Positions 7,918 through 14,912 of a DNA stretch of 23,754 bases are shown here, piece after piece. The translations under genes and the position numbers were made by a program. Under the pieces are notes generated by a model. It was not told the DNA's origin and made no database searches. It worked only from the letters and a program-made list of their open reading frames with translations. The stretch lies in assembly GCA_020431945.1 (NCBI GenBank), contig JAGQHH010000447.1, positions 1 to 23,754 of the forward strand, given 5' to 3'. Origin of the DNA: Cyanobacteria bacterium HKST-UBA02 (GTDB lineage Bacteria > Cyanobacteriota > Vampirovibrionia > Obscuribacterales > Obscuribacteraceae). The first letter of the stretch is position 1. Each line of letters begins with the position of its first letter.

Positions 7918-8583
7918 TCAGTCAGGAATCGATGAGGTGGCAAACCAGTAATTGAGGACCTCGCCGATGGATCGCTCGTATTCATTTGGATCGATAGGCT
8001 TGGTCAAGAAAGAATTGGCGTAGCCGCTGAAAGTTCGTTTTACATCTACAGGATTGGAAGAAGTGGTGAGAATGATCACCGGCACATGCCTCAGGCGGCT
8101 GCCTTCCTTTATATCGGCGAGAAGATCGAGACCGCTTCGACCCGGCAGGTTCAAATCGAGGAATACGATGTCCGGTATCTCGGCACTCTCATCCTCGGTC
8201 AGTTTGCGAAGATATGCCTGGGCGGCCTTTCCCGACTCCAGGACCTCGATGGTTGATCCGAAGTCGGTCCTGGCGACACATCGCTTGAACATGAACACAT
8301 CAGCCGGATTGTCCTCGATAAGCAAAATCCTTATTTTCTGGCTGGAGGAGTCACCGCTACTCTCCACCTCCGCCATCAGCTCGGTTATGGTGGTCCCCAG
8401 GGCATCAGAGATTTTCTTGAGGCTCTCGATGCTCATGTTCTTGCTGCCCTTCTCGATGTTATTTATATAGGTACGGTGCAAGCCGGAGCGATTTGCCAGC
8501 TCGGTCTGAGACATACCGGCCTCTTCGCGCTTTCTTCTAATGAGCAGCGATAAATCGTTCAGAAGCCCGGACTCGTCACTCAT
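7918..8583 (-). CDS. XRE-type helix-turn-helix fused to a response-regulator receiver domain
   Basis: 221 residues from ATG 8583, preceded by GGAG at a good distance; a TTG at 8601 is an alternative with poorer support. Residues ~10-72 are an XRE/HTH_3 domain (RRKREEAGMSQTELANRSGL, then YINNIEKGSKNMSIESLKKI). Residues ~84-212 are a receiver domain of the Rcp1-like type with acidic pair Glu90-Asp91, phospho-acceptor Asp143 in FLDLNLPG, Thr173-174 and Lys195 in TKP. The order is reversed from usual response regulators, where DNA binding follows the receiver. No partner histidine kinase is adjacent. It may bind the repeat motif in the intergenic region shared with the sigma-factor gene (inference). 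Domain calls are very sure. Confidence 0.93.
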   Translation of the reverse strand: MSDESGLLNDLSLLIRRKREEAGMSQTELANRSGLHRTYINNIEKGSKNMSIESLKKISDALGTTITELMAEVESSGDSSSQKIRILLIEDNPADVFMFKRCVARTDFGSTIEVLESGKAAQAYLRKLTEDESAEIPDIVFLDLNLPGRSGLDLLADIKEGSRLRHVPVIILTTSSNPVDVKRTFSGYANSFLTKPIDPNEYERSIGEVLNYWFATSSIPD

Positions 8584-8600
8584 TGAATACTCCAGAATCA

Positions 8601-8630
8601 AAAATTGTAGACTTCACAGTACTTATTATA
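8601..8630 (-). promoter_or_regulatory. -10 element and operator-like half-site of the XRE-receiver gene
   Basis: TATAAT lies at 8630-8625 on the minus strand, putting transcription start near 8618. Just downstream, 8601-8613 reads AAAATTGTAGACT (plus strand), matching 12 of 13 bases of AAAAGTGTAGACT at 8787-8799 in the inverted repeat before the sigma gene. This is a natural place for autorepression. No convincing -35 was found. Confidence 0.5.
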
Positions 8631-8641
8631 AGGGAAGCAAG

Positions 8642-8693
8642 CCCGGATCCTCATCAAACGAGCCGGGTGAAGGCTTTAGAGGTTGACGCCTTC
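8642..8693. other. Two tandem hairpins in the intergenic region
   Basis: CCCGG at 8642-8646 pairs with CCGGG at 8663-8667, and GAAGGC at 8669-8674 pairs with GCCTTC at 8688-8693. There is no U-tract on either strand. They lie between divergent promoters, so a structured leader or small RNA is possible, but chance pairing is not excluded. The rest of 8694-8784 shows nothing I can name. Confidence 0.3.
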
Positions 8694-8784
8694 CGACTAC
8701 AGCAGCGATCACAAAGCATCGGACCAAATCTCTAATAAATACGCAAACCGTCTAGCATACGAGCCTTTCCAGGGATACGCCGTT

Positions 8785-8816
8785 ACAAAAGTGTAGACTA
8801 TCGCCTACACTTTTGT
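8785..8816. repeat. Perfect 12-bp inverted repeat, candidate operator
   Basis: ACAAAAGTGTAG (8785-8796) and its exact reverse complement CTACACTTTTGT (8805-8816) are separated by 8 bp. The right arm ends on the first base of the sigma gene's -35 hexamer, and no transcribed gene ends nearby, so a protein-binding site is more likely than a terminator. Confidence 0.65.
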
Positions 8817-8845
8817 TGACAATCGACTCACGCCTGTACTATATT
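8816..8845 (+). promoter_or_regulatory. Sigma-70-type promoter of the sigma-factor gene
   Basis: TTGACA at 8816-8821, an 18-bp spacer and TATATT at 8840-8845. Transcription would start near 8852, giving a ~50-nt leader before the ATG at 8903 with its GGAGG at 8893-8897. The -35 touches the inverted repeat, so a regulator bound there would affect polymerase directly. Confidence 0.65.
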
Positions 8846-8902
8846 GAATACAGACCCCCCGGTGCGAGGCATCCGCTCGGGTCACAGAAACTGGAGGTAG
8901 CA

Positions 8903-9856
8903 ATGAATAGTACTGGTAACAATGTTTCCGAAGTCGTATCGATTGAAGACTACAGAAGCCGGAAGCAAGCGACAGGACTGGTGCAGACAGAATCTCTCGA
9001 ACCACGCAGCATAAGAAGAAGGCTGAATATGAAAGCGATTCAGTCTTTTCTCAGAGCAGCAGCGTCCCTGCCCAGGCTCACCGAAGCTCAAGAAAAGGCC
9101 TTGATCGAAGAAGCCCGGGACGGCAATCGTGAGGCCGCCGACACTCTGATCCTCAGTCATATGAAAGTAGTGACCGCCATGGCGAGAAGATATAACGGCA
9201 GAGGTCTCCCTCTGCAGGATCTCGTACAGGAAGGGGCAATCGGTCTGATGACTGCTCTGGACAAATTCGATCCCGACAAAGAAATCAGATTCTCCACCTA
9301 TGCGACCTGGTGGGTACGGGAAGCCATGACCCGGTCGCTCTCCAATAAATCGAGAAATATTCGGATACCGGTCCATCTCAATGAGTTCATGACCAAGCTG
9401 CGTAGAGTTCGTTCCGAGATGTCCATCGAGCTGGGGCGCAAGCCCGAGCCGGAAGAGCTCTCCAGGAGCCTGGGCGTCAGCAGAGAAAAAGTCGAATCGG
9501 CCCTCATCCATTGCCAACCCTGTGAGTCTCTCGATCAGAAGATCAGTACCAACGACTCGGACGGATGCACTCTTTCCGACACGGTGGTCGACTGTGATGC
9601 CAACAATGCAGAGCAGCGACTCGAGCAGGAATTCACGAGAAAGAGAGTGGAACAGCTTCTGAAGCGTCTCAGCGACAAAGAGCAAACTGTCATACGCCTT
9701 CGCTTCGGACTGAAAGACAATCACGAAAGAAGCCTGAGAGAAGTGAGCAAAGAAATGAGACTGACCAGGGATCAGGTCGGCAAAATCTCATGCAGAGCCA
9801 TGCGAAAGCTCAAAGAAGGCGCTCTCGCCGAGCACATGGAAGACTGCCTGGCATAA
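8903..9856 (+). CDS. RNA polymerase sigma-70 family factor (alternative, RpoD-related)
   Basis: 317 residues from ATG 8903, chosen for the GGAGG six bases upstream and because the longer frame starts inside the promoter. After ~45 non-conserved residues come a short region 1.2 (~46-80), region 2 (~81-155) with LPLQDLVQEGAIGLMTALDKFD and FSTYATWWVREAMTRSL, region 3 (~158-230) and region 4 (~240-305). Region 1.1 is absent. The -10-recognition helix is close to that of RpoD, but the end of region 4.2 reads LTRDQVGKISCRAMRKLK where primary factors have 'TRERIRQIE.KALRKL', so the -35 recognition may differ. It is probably a group 2 or 3 sigma factor for stress or adaptation. The strong promoter with a palindrome shows regulated expression. 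Confidence 0.95.
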   Translation: MNSTGNNVSEVVSIEDYRSRKQATGLVQTESLEPRSIRRRLNMKAIQSFLRAAASLPRLTEAQEKALIEEARDGNREAADTLILSHMKVVTAMARRYNGRGLPLQDLVQEGAIGLMTALDKFDPDKEIRFSTYATWWVREAMTRSLSNKSRNIRIPVHLNEFMTKLRRVRSEMSIELGRKPEPEELSRSLGVSREKVESALIHCQPCESLDQKISTNDSDGCTLSDTVVDCDANNAEQRLEQEFTRKRVEQLLKRLSDKEQTVIRLRFGLKDNHERSLREVSKEMRLTRDQVGKISCRAMRKLKEGALAEHMEDCLA

Positions 9857-9873
9857 CCGAATAGCCTGCTGAT

Positions 9874-9919
9874 CACTCTCCTGTCTGCCACCGTCCCCGG
9901 TACCGGCAGAGGGAGAGTG
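9874..9919 (+). terminator. Long stable hairpin after the sigma gene
   Basis: CACTCTCC pairs with GGAGAGTG, and inside that TCTGCC pairs with GGCAGA around a GC-rich loop that can itself pair. It starts 17 bp after the stop. No U-run follows, so it may act as a weak terminator, an mRNA 3' stabiliser or part of the leader of the next gene. Confidence 0.5.
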
Positions 9920-9983
9920 TTCCGCATCGACGGTCAGTGGTAGCGCTATGTAAGAATCAGCGCGATATTTCAAGGAGGAAACA

Positions 9984-10373
9984 ATGAATTTCTTAGTTAG
10001 ACTCGTGCTTCTGGCACTGGCGTTCGAATTTGTTCTGCCGATGATTTCAGGCATAAGCGTCCATGGTGGTTTTATGACTTCTCTGGGCCTGGCTCTTATG
10101 TTTTCGATACTCGGTCTAGTAGTGAGCTGGATAGCCGCTGCACTGACAGCGGTAGCAGCCATCGGCACCCTCGGGCTAGCCCTCCTGGTTCTTATACCTC
10201 TCTGGGTCCTCGGCTTCTGGGTGATTCCAGCCTATGTACTGATGCTCACCGCCAGCGTCATGCCTGCCTATCTAACCGTCAGCGGTTGGGGTGCGGCGGT
10301 GCTCGGTGGTCTGATCACCCTGGTTATCGGAATAGCCACCGATCGTCCATACAAAAAAGAAGTGGCTGCCTGA
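9984..10373 (+). CDS. Small polytopic membrane protein, phage-holin-4-like
   Basis: 129 residues with four hydrophobic segments: about 3-22, 30-66, 67-92 and 95-120. Gly-rich turns (ISGISVHGGFMTSLGLAL, AAIGTLGLALLVLIPLWVLG, YLTVSGWGAAVLGGLITLV) resemble the PF04020-like 'phage holin family' of small chromosomal membrane proteins, whose role is unknown and usually not phage lysis. The start is well supported by AAGGAGG at 9972-9978. No phage genes are nearby, so a prophage origin is not suggested. A possible role in envelope stress under the upstream sigma factor is only a guess from position. Confidence 0.8.
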   Translation: MNFLVRLVLLALAFEFVLPMISGISVHGGFMTSLGLALMFSILGLVVSWIAAALTAVAAIGTLGLALLVLIPLWVLGFWVIPAYVLMLTASVMPAYLTVSGWGAAVLGGLITLVIGIATDRPYKKEVAA

Positions 10374-10491
10374 TCTTCGATAAATGGTGACCAGTCATGA
10401 AACTAAACACATTGCCTGGGGCGATCACGGCTATCTCACAATTGCCTAGTAGCATTCTCCCGGGCTCGAAGCCCGATACAGGAGACAGAAA

Positions 10492-10743
10492 ATGCCGCGC
10501 CTTGAAAAAGATCTGGTCATCACAGTTTTAGTAGTCGAGACTGCTCTACTGGCCATGTTCTTCGGTCTGAAGATCGACCACGACACAATCGAGCGAGAAC
10601 TGAAGGTGGCAAACCAGTACGAATCTGCCGAACCCGACTCCGTCGACTACGGAATCCTCAGACATTCCAGCCGCGCGCAGCCGGTCCGGAGCGAGGTAAG
10701 CCATCCGCTCTTCGACTTCGCAGTGGAGCGGTTTATCAACTGA
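10492..10743 (+). CDS. Small single-pass membrane protein, unknown
   Basis: 83 residues. A hydrophobic segment at ~8-26 (VITVLVVETALLAMFFGL) follows the charged start MPRLEKD, and the rest is hydrophilic, probably periplasmic. The ATG has AGGAGA at 10481-10486 as ribosome site. The 118 bp before it contain a hairpin (CGGGCT/AGCCCG near 10460-10475) just ahead of the ribosome site. I recognise no family. It lies on the same strand as the holin-like gene and may share its message. Confidence 0.65.
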   Translation: MPRLEKDLVITVLVVETALLAMFFGLKIDHDTIERELKVANQYESAEPDSVDYGILRHSSRAQPVRSEVSHPLFDFAVERFIN

Positions 10744-11021
10744 ACACATTCTCTATATGCAGTCACATCCCTATAACAAGCTCCACTTGAGAAGATGCTC
10801 AGCTGACATATCCTGACAAGCAACCACCTGACAAGACCCACTTAACCGATACCAGAAACAGACAAAGCACACCACCCATGGTTCCATCTCTTAGCAACCA
10901 GCGCCCGGACCTTCTGACAACCCGGGTAAGATGTCTCATCTTGTAAGCTTGATCACGTATCAAAAACATTCGTCTGTTATTTTGATGGATTGGAAACAAG
11001 TCCCGCTGTAAGGAATCACTC
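10744..11021. other. Intergenic region without a recognised gene
   Basis: About 280 bp. The only pattern is several copies of CTGACA(AG) within the first part and near 10915, at irregular spacing. No convincing promoter, tRNA or terminator was found; the region just upstream of 11022 is A/T-richer and probably holds the promoter of the next gene. A GTAAGGAA before the GTG start serves as its ribosome site. Confidence 0.4.
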
Positions 11022-12647
11022 GTGAAATTCGTCCAGGAAAGCTCGAAATCCTTAGTACTCCTCTCGATATTCCTTCTTTCCCAGACGAACCTGGCGGTAC
11101 TGGCCCAGACAGAACCAGCGATCCCGGAGGCGCCGGTAGCCCTGGAGGGATCACAACCATCCAATGACAATCCGGAACAGTTGGAGAGTCCGGCGGGCGA
11201 AGATTCGCAGATAGAAGAGCCTCAGACAGAGGAACCCCCGACTAGCAAAACACCGGACAAGAAGTTGCTTGCTCAGGCACAGGATGAGACTCCTGTCCTG
11301 AGACAGGGGATCAGCGTCAGCGATCGTGATATCGAGAACAAGATCGACAGCCTCACCAGAGACGTCCTGCTCAAGCTGGTGGAGCTCGAGCGCTACGGTA
11401 TCAAATACAACCAGATATCCGGCAAGCAGGGCAGATGGAAAGGCTGGCGCTACGGTTTCTTCGGCGAAGCCAACCTTGGTCTTGGTCTTGCCGGCGGTAT
11501 CACCTCCGTGGTCAACCGGGGCGGCAATCTCAGCCGACCCAGCCGAGTAAATGTTCACCTTCAGGAGAGCGCTAACTACATGCCGATGATCGGCAACCTC
11601 ATCGGAGCAGGTGGTGCCGGTATCGAACTCGGACTGAACGGCTGGCACGAGTTCCAGGCTATGAGACAGGGCTACTCTCCAACCCAGGCGAGAAAGCGTG
11701 TCAAAGAATTGAGAACCGAGATCGAGAGCCTTCTGGACGAGCGCTCGAAAACCATCCAGTCGGCGTTCTCGGTCGAAACTCTCAAAGCCCGAGCCGAGCT
11801 CGATCAGGCGGAGGAAAAGGTCCTCCGCGATCTCCTCGCCCAGAGTCTCCAGCAATTCGAGCGATTTTATATCGGCAAGCGCAGACTCATCGCCTTCCAG
11901 CAGATGCAATATCTTTTCGACATCTCAAAGAACGTGACCAGCGCTGTCGGCTATCAATTCGCTTACGATTCTCTCAGGCGCAAGCACCGGATCTATAATG
12001 GCCGTGCTGGTATCATGTTCGTGGTATCAGGAGCCCTTTTCACCGCCGGTCCGGTGCTCAGCCGGGGCTTCGGCAAACTGATGGCGGATCGCCACCGCCG
12101 TCTCCTGAAACCCACCACTCAGGTGGCTGAAGAGCAGACTCTCGAAAGACTCAAGAGCGACCACGCAATTCTCGACAAATATTGCATGGCTAGCAAGTGT
12201 GACAAAGCGGATCTCGTAGTCGATCGCTCCGCATCGATTTACGCATCCGGAGAGAAGCACTTCGAGGACGAGATAGGTCGCGCCGAAAAAGCGGAAGACA
12301 AAGCCAAGCTGATCGCAACTCAGAATATCGCAGCCGGCACCTTCGTCGGCGGCACCAAGATAGCTAGCGGCGTACTCTTCATTATTCCCGGCTATAACCG
12401 GCGTTACAACGTCAACTCCGGTGGCAAGGCCGCCCGGGGCACCAACGACTTCCTCTTCACCTCGTCATTGATTTCGATCCCCGCCACTTCATTTGCAATA
12501 CTCGATACTCTGCGCATCAATATCCAGGGCGAGATCAATCGCAAAAAATTAAAGGAGAAAGGCGAGCTTCCGGGACAACTTGCCCAGACAAGACTCGACG
12601 AGCTCGATCAAATCGAGAAGCGAGTGAAAGCCATCAAGCTTCAATAG
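11022..12647 (+). CDS. Large exported protein with Gly-rich hydrophobic segments, unknown
   Basis: 541 residues from GTG 11022 (AAGGA nearby). Residues 1-28 are a signal peptide (core SLVLLSIFLLSQTNLAVLA). Residues ~30-85 are a Pro/Glu-rich linker with repeated E-P/Q-T-E-E-P patterns. Next come a helix-rich region and five Gly/Ala-rich hydrophobic stretches at ~144-163, 187-206, 329-346, 434-456 and 476-495, with helical coiled-coil-like stretches between (222-290 and 366-433). The hydrophobic stretches could be membrane hairpins or helices of a pore-like or envelope-anchoring protein. I recognise no family. It converges on the TPR gene with 8 bp between the stops. Confidence 0.8.
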   Translation: MKFVQESSKSLVLLSIFLLSQTNLAVLAQTEPAIPEAPVALEGSQPSNDNPEQLESPAGEDSQIEEPQTEEPPTSKTPDKKLLAQAQDETPVLRQGISVSDRDIENKIDSLTRDVLLKLVELERYGIKYNQISGKQGRWKGWRYGFFGEANLGLGLAGGITSVVNRGGNLSRPSRVNVHLQESANYMPMIGNLIGAGGAGIELGLNGWHEFQAMRQGYSPTQARKRVKELRTEIESLLDERSKTIQSAFSVETLKARAELDQAEEKVLRDLLAQSLQQFERFYIGKRRLIAFQQMQYLFDISKNVTSAVGYQFAYDSLRRKHRIYNGRAGIMFVVSGALFTAGPVLSRGFGKLMADRHRRLLKPTTQVAEEQTLERLKSDHAILDKYCMASKCDKADLVVDRSASIYASGEKHFEDEIGRAEKAEDKAKLIATQNIAAGTFVGGTKIASGVLFIIPGYNRRYNVNSGGKAARGTNDFLFTSSLISIPATSFAILDTLRINIQGEINRKKLKEKGELPGQLAQTRLDELDQIEKRVKAIKLQ

Positions 12648-12655
12648 CCCGTTTC

Positions 12656-13267
12656 TCAACTGTTCACGCTCAGCTGCTCCAGCCTCTGTTTGATATGAGG
12701 ATAATTGAGCAGTATGTTGGAGTCGAACTGCGGATCGATTGCCAGGACCTGTTGAAGCAAATCATCAGCTCTCTTCTGATCGCCATCATTCCAGTGAGCC
12801 GCAGCAAGGTGAATGAGACCATTGGTGTATTGCGGATTGAGTGAAAGAGCCTGCCCGAGAATCTCCTTCGCTTCATCGAGACGGCCATCTTCCACGAAAA
12901 GATGACCGAGATTTCCATAAGGCAACTCGAAGTCTGGATACTTTTCGATCAACTCTCTGTATGCCTTCTCGGCACCCTTTCTATTAACAAGGCTCTGATT
13001 AACAGCTGCGATGTTTTCCATAACCGCCTCTTCCGGAATATCGTTGCGAGGTAGATAAGCGTTGAGATAAACCTGGGCGGCTTTCCCGGCACCGTCCGGG
13101 TCGAGAACGATCGCCAGCCTCAAGGCTTTCTTGGACTGAGCGATCCAGCCTGCCAACTTGTAACGCTTGCCGAGCTCATAGTACTGCTCGCCGCTGAGTC
13201 CTTCCGGGACCTCCTGCGGGGGCGGTCCTTTCATCAGGATAGACAGTGCCGTAAAAATCTTCTTCAT
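12656..13267 (-). CDS. TPR repeat protein
   Basis: 203 residues, ATG 13267 with GAGGTG six bases upstream. Tetratricopeptide repeats are seen at ~28-58 (YYELGKRYKLAGWIAQSKKAL), ~103-135 (AEKAYRELIEKYPDFELPYGNLG), ~136-170 (GRLDEAKEILGQALSLNPQYTNGL) and ~172-200 (GDQKRADDLLQQVLAIDPQF). The first ~12 residues are mildly hydrophobic but short for a signal peptide, so a cytoplasmic location is more likely. Such proteins mediate protein-protein contacts; the partner is unknown. It is divergent from the HEAT-repeat gene, which starts 125 bp away (or 38 bp if the earlier ATG is used). Confidence 0.85.
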   Translation of the reverse strand: MKKIFTALSILMKGPPPQEVPEGLSGEQYYELGKRYKLAGWIAQSKKALRLAIVLDPDGAGKAAQVYLNAYLPRNDIPEEAVMENIAAVNQSLVNRKGAEKAYRELIEKYPDFELPYGNLGHLFVEDGRLDEAKEILGQALSLNPQYTNGLIHLAAAHWNDGDQKRADDLLQQVLAIDPQFDSNILLNYPHIKQRLEQLSVNS

Positions 13268-13392
13268 CTTGTCACCTCGGGCGACAACACTGGATCTATT
13301 CCCCGGTGGAATGGAAGCTAGTCAACGAGGTACACATTGGACACAAACGGAGGCTAGACTCTCACAATTCCCCCTGTCCAAGTTTCTTTTCC

Positions 13393-14673
13393 ATGACCAG
13401 ACCAGAAACCTTACCCGAGGTCGGTACTCCCGCGCCCGGCAACCTGAATGCCCGCGACACGCACGATATGAAAGAGATCAACGAAAAGCATTTCGATCTC
13501 TTCGGCAGCGCCTATTCGGACTCCTCGCTACAGGGCCGGGGACTGGACAAATCCCTGAATCAGCCCTCGCAGGATGATCCCTCTCTCGCGCCCTTCGATA
13601 TGAGCGCATTCAAACTAATCGATAGTCCAAAGCAAGGCGCTTCGGGAGTCGGTCTGGAAGGGGCCCCTCCCGGTGATGCCGGGCAGACAGGCGACGCCAG
13701 TGAGCCCGGTGCCTTTGCCGGCGCAGAGCAGAACGGTCTCTCGGATAAGGAGATCAACGACCTTATAGCTAAGCTCGATAGCGACAATTTCAGAGAGCGA
13801 GAGAAAGCTCGAAAAGATCTTGTGGAGGCACCAAATCACGATCGAGTTCTGGAGCGCCTCAGAGAAACCGTGGAAAATCCCGTCTCTCTGGAACAGCAAA
13901 CACAAGCCCAGCGAGCCATCGCCGAGATGGGCGAAGACCCCGACGCGAAGAGCTCGAAATCATCGCAAGGCGAGCCTCTTTCTGACGAGAAGATCGACGA
14001 GTTGATCGGCAATCTCGATTCCGATAGCTTCCAGGAAAGAGAAGACGCCACCCGGGCTCTGCAGAGAGCGGGCAACCCCGAAGACGTGATGAAGCGTCTG
14101 GCTGAAACCATCGAACACCCCCGCTCTTTCGAGCAGAAAATGCGAGCCCAGGAAGTAGCCCGGGGACTGGGAGCCAACGCCACTCCTGAGCAACTCCAGG
14201 GGCTCTATGATGCTATGCAAGGCGGCGACCTCTCCGGCAAGCAGAAACAACTCTATGAAAGCGCAGTCAACGGCGGTCTGGATAAATCCGATTGGCCGGT
14301 CGCCTTCAAAGACGGCCAGGGCCGGGTAACAGGCATATTCGACGGTAGCCTCGACAATCCGGTGTTGACGGCCAGATACAACGAAGCTGGTCAAGTGCAA
14401 GAAGCCACTATCCGCGGCACTACCTTCACCCGCACCGACGACGGTACCTATAAGAGATCAGACGGCTTCTCCGCCACCGATGTCAGTGTTTCAGAGCAGG
14501 GACTGCGCTTTGGTCTGGAAAGTGGCTCGGTAGAATGGAGACCGGACGGATCGACGGCAACCTATAACAAAGACGGCGTATACACCGGTACGACGCTTCG
14601 AGATGGGACAATGATCCAGCCTGATGGCACCATGATCACTCCCAAGGGCATGATCATACGCAGTCCGCGATAG
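13393..14673 (+). CDS. Acidic protein with duplicated HEAT-like units and a C-terminal beta-rich repeat region
   Basis: 426 residues from ATG 13393; ATG 13306 would add 29 residues and has a weak GGTGGA upstream, while 13393 lacks a ribosome site, so the start is uncertain. Residues ~1-115 are low complexity. Two copies of a ~70-residue unit follow: 116-183 (LSDKEINDLIAKLDSDNFRE...) and 196-261 (LSDEKIDELIGNLDSDSFQE...), each with 'LDSD.F.ERE.A...L', a pattern known from planctomycete HEAT-type modules. The C-terminal ~125 residues have short repeats (FKDGQGRVTGIFDGS, ARYNEAGQVQEATIRGT, WRPDGSTATYNKDGVYTGT, LRDGTMIQPDGTMITPKG) that suggest a beta solenoid, MORN-like. No enzyme motif was seen. 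Confidence 0.8.
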   Translation: MTRPETLPEVGTPAPGNLNARDTHDMKEINEKHFDLFGSAYSDSSLQGRGLDKSLNQPSQDDPSLAPFDMSAFKLIDSPKQGASGVGLEGAPPGDAGQTGDASEPGAFAGAEQNGLSDKEINDLIAKLDSDNFREREKARKDLVEAPNHDRVLERLRETVENPVSLEQQTQAQRAIAEMGEDPDAKSSKSSQGEPLSDEKIDELIGNLDSDSFQEREDATRALQRAGNPEDVMKRLAETIEHPRSFEQKMRAQEVARGLGANATPEQLQGLYDAMQGGDLSGKQKQLYESAVNGGLDKSDWPVAFKDGQGRVTGIFDGSLDNPVLTARYNEAGQVQEATIRGTTFTRTDDGTYKRSDGFSATDVSVSEQGLRFGLESGSVEWRPDGSTATYNKDGVYTGTTLRDGTMIQPDGTMITPKGMIIRSPR

Positions 14674-14677
14674 CTCT

Positions 14678-14857
14678 TTAAAAATCCGGTGGCACATCTT
14701 CAGGTGCCAGCAGGCTGATAAATGGGTTGCCGATGAGCTCAGTTGGCTCGAAGCCCCAGCGTTTATGACAAGCCTGATTGATCGAGAGAATCTCGCCACT
14801 ATCACCGAGAGCGCACACTACCTCGGCAATCTTATCGATGGGATCGCTCTCTTGCAC
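14678..14857 (-). pseudogene. 59-residue PAS-domain ORF, probable remnant
   Basis: A short minus-strand frame runs from GTG 14857 to TAA 14678, with AGGA at a proper distance upstream. It encodes DKIAEVVCALGDSGEILSIN followed by QACHKRWGFEPTELIGNPF and ISLLAPEDVP, which is the N-terminal half of a PAS fold: the 'DxxGxIxxxNxA' strand-turn and the 'GyxxxELIGxxFxxLxxPED' segment. PAS folds are ~100 residues, so this lacks the FG strands and any output domain. The stop is followed after 4 bp by the converging HEAT gene. It could be the stump of a PAS-containing sensor kinase or regulator, or a real tiny protein. Confidence 0.6.
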
Positions 14858-14889
14858 ACCCTCATCCTGGTTTGCTCTGGGTATAAGCT

Positions 14890-14901
14890 AAGTATATACT
14901 T
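14890..14901. promoter_or_regulatory. Palindromic -10 region between the PAS ORF and the RND gene
   Basis: AAGTATATACTT is a perfect 12-bp palindrome. It gives TATACT on both strands. On the plus strand TTGCTC (14872-14877), 17 bp and TATACT (14895-14900) predict a start near 14907, only ~6 nt before the RND ATG, which has no ribosome site. Confidence 0.45.
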
Positions 14902-14912
14902 TTTGTACTGGC

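Noticed and set aside
8882..9724. 280-codon minus-strand frame opposite the sigma gene
   Set aside because: The plus strand encodes a clear sigma-70 factor; the antisense frame has no motif.
9984..10373. Holin-like protein as a sign of prophage
   Set aside because: No other phage genes are near, and this family is mostly chromosomal with no lysis role.
10790..10920. Repeated CTGACA(AG) words that might be a repeat array
   Set aside because: Spacing is irregular and the copies are only 6-8 bp, so chance is likely; no CRISPR-like repeat or spacer pattern exists.
14690..14709. TGGCAC/GTGCCA hairpin after the HEAT gene as a terminator
   Set aside because: The stem is 6 bp, has no U-tract and lies inside the PAS-coding frame.
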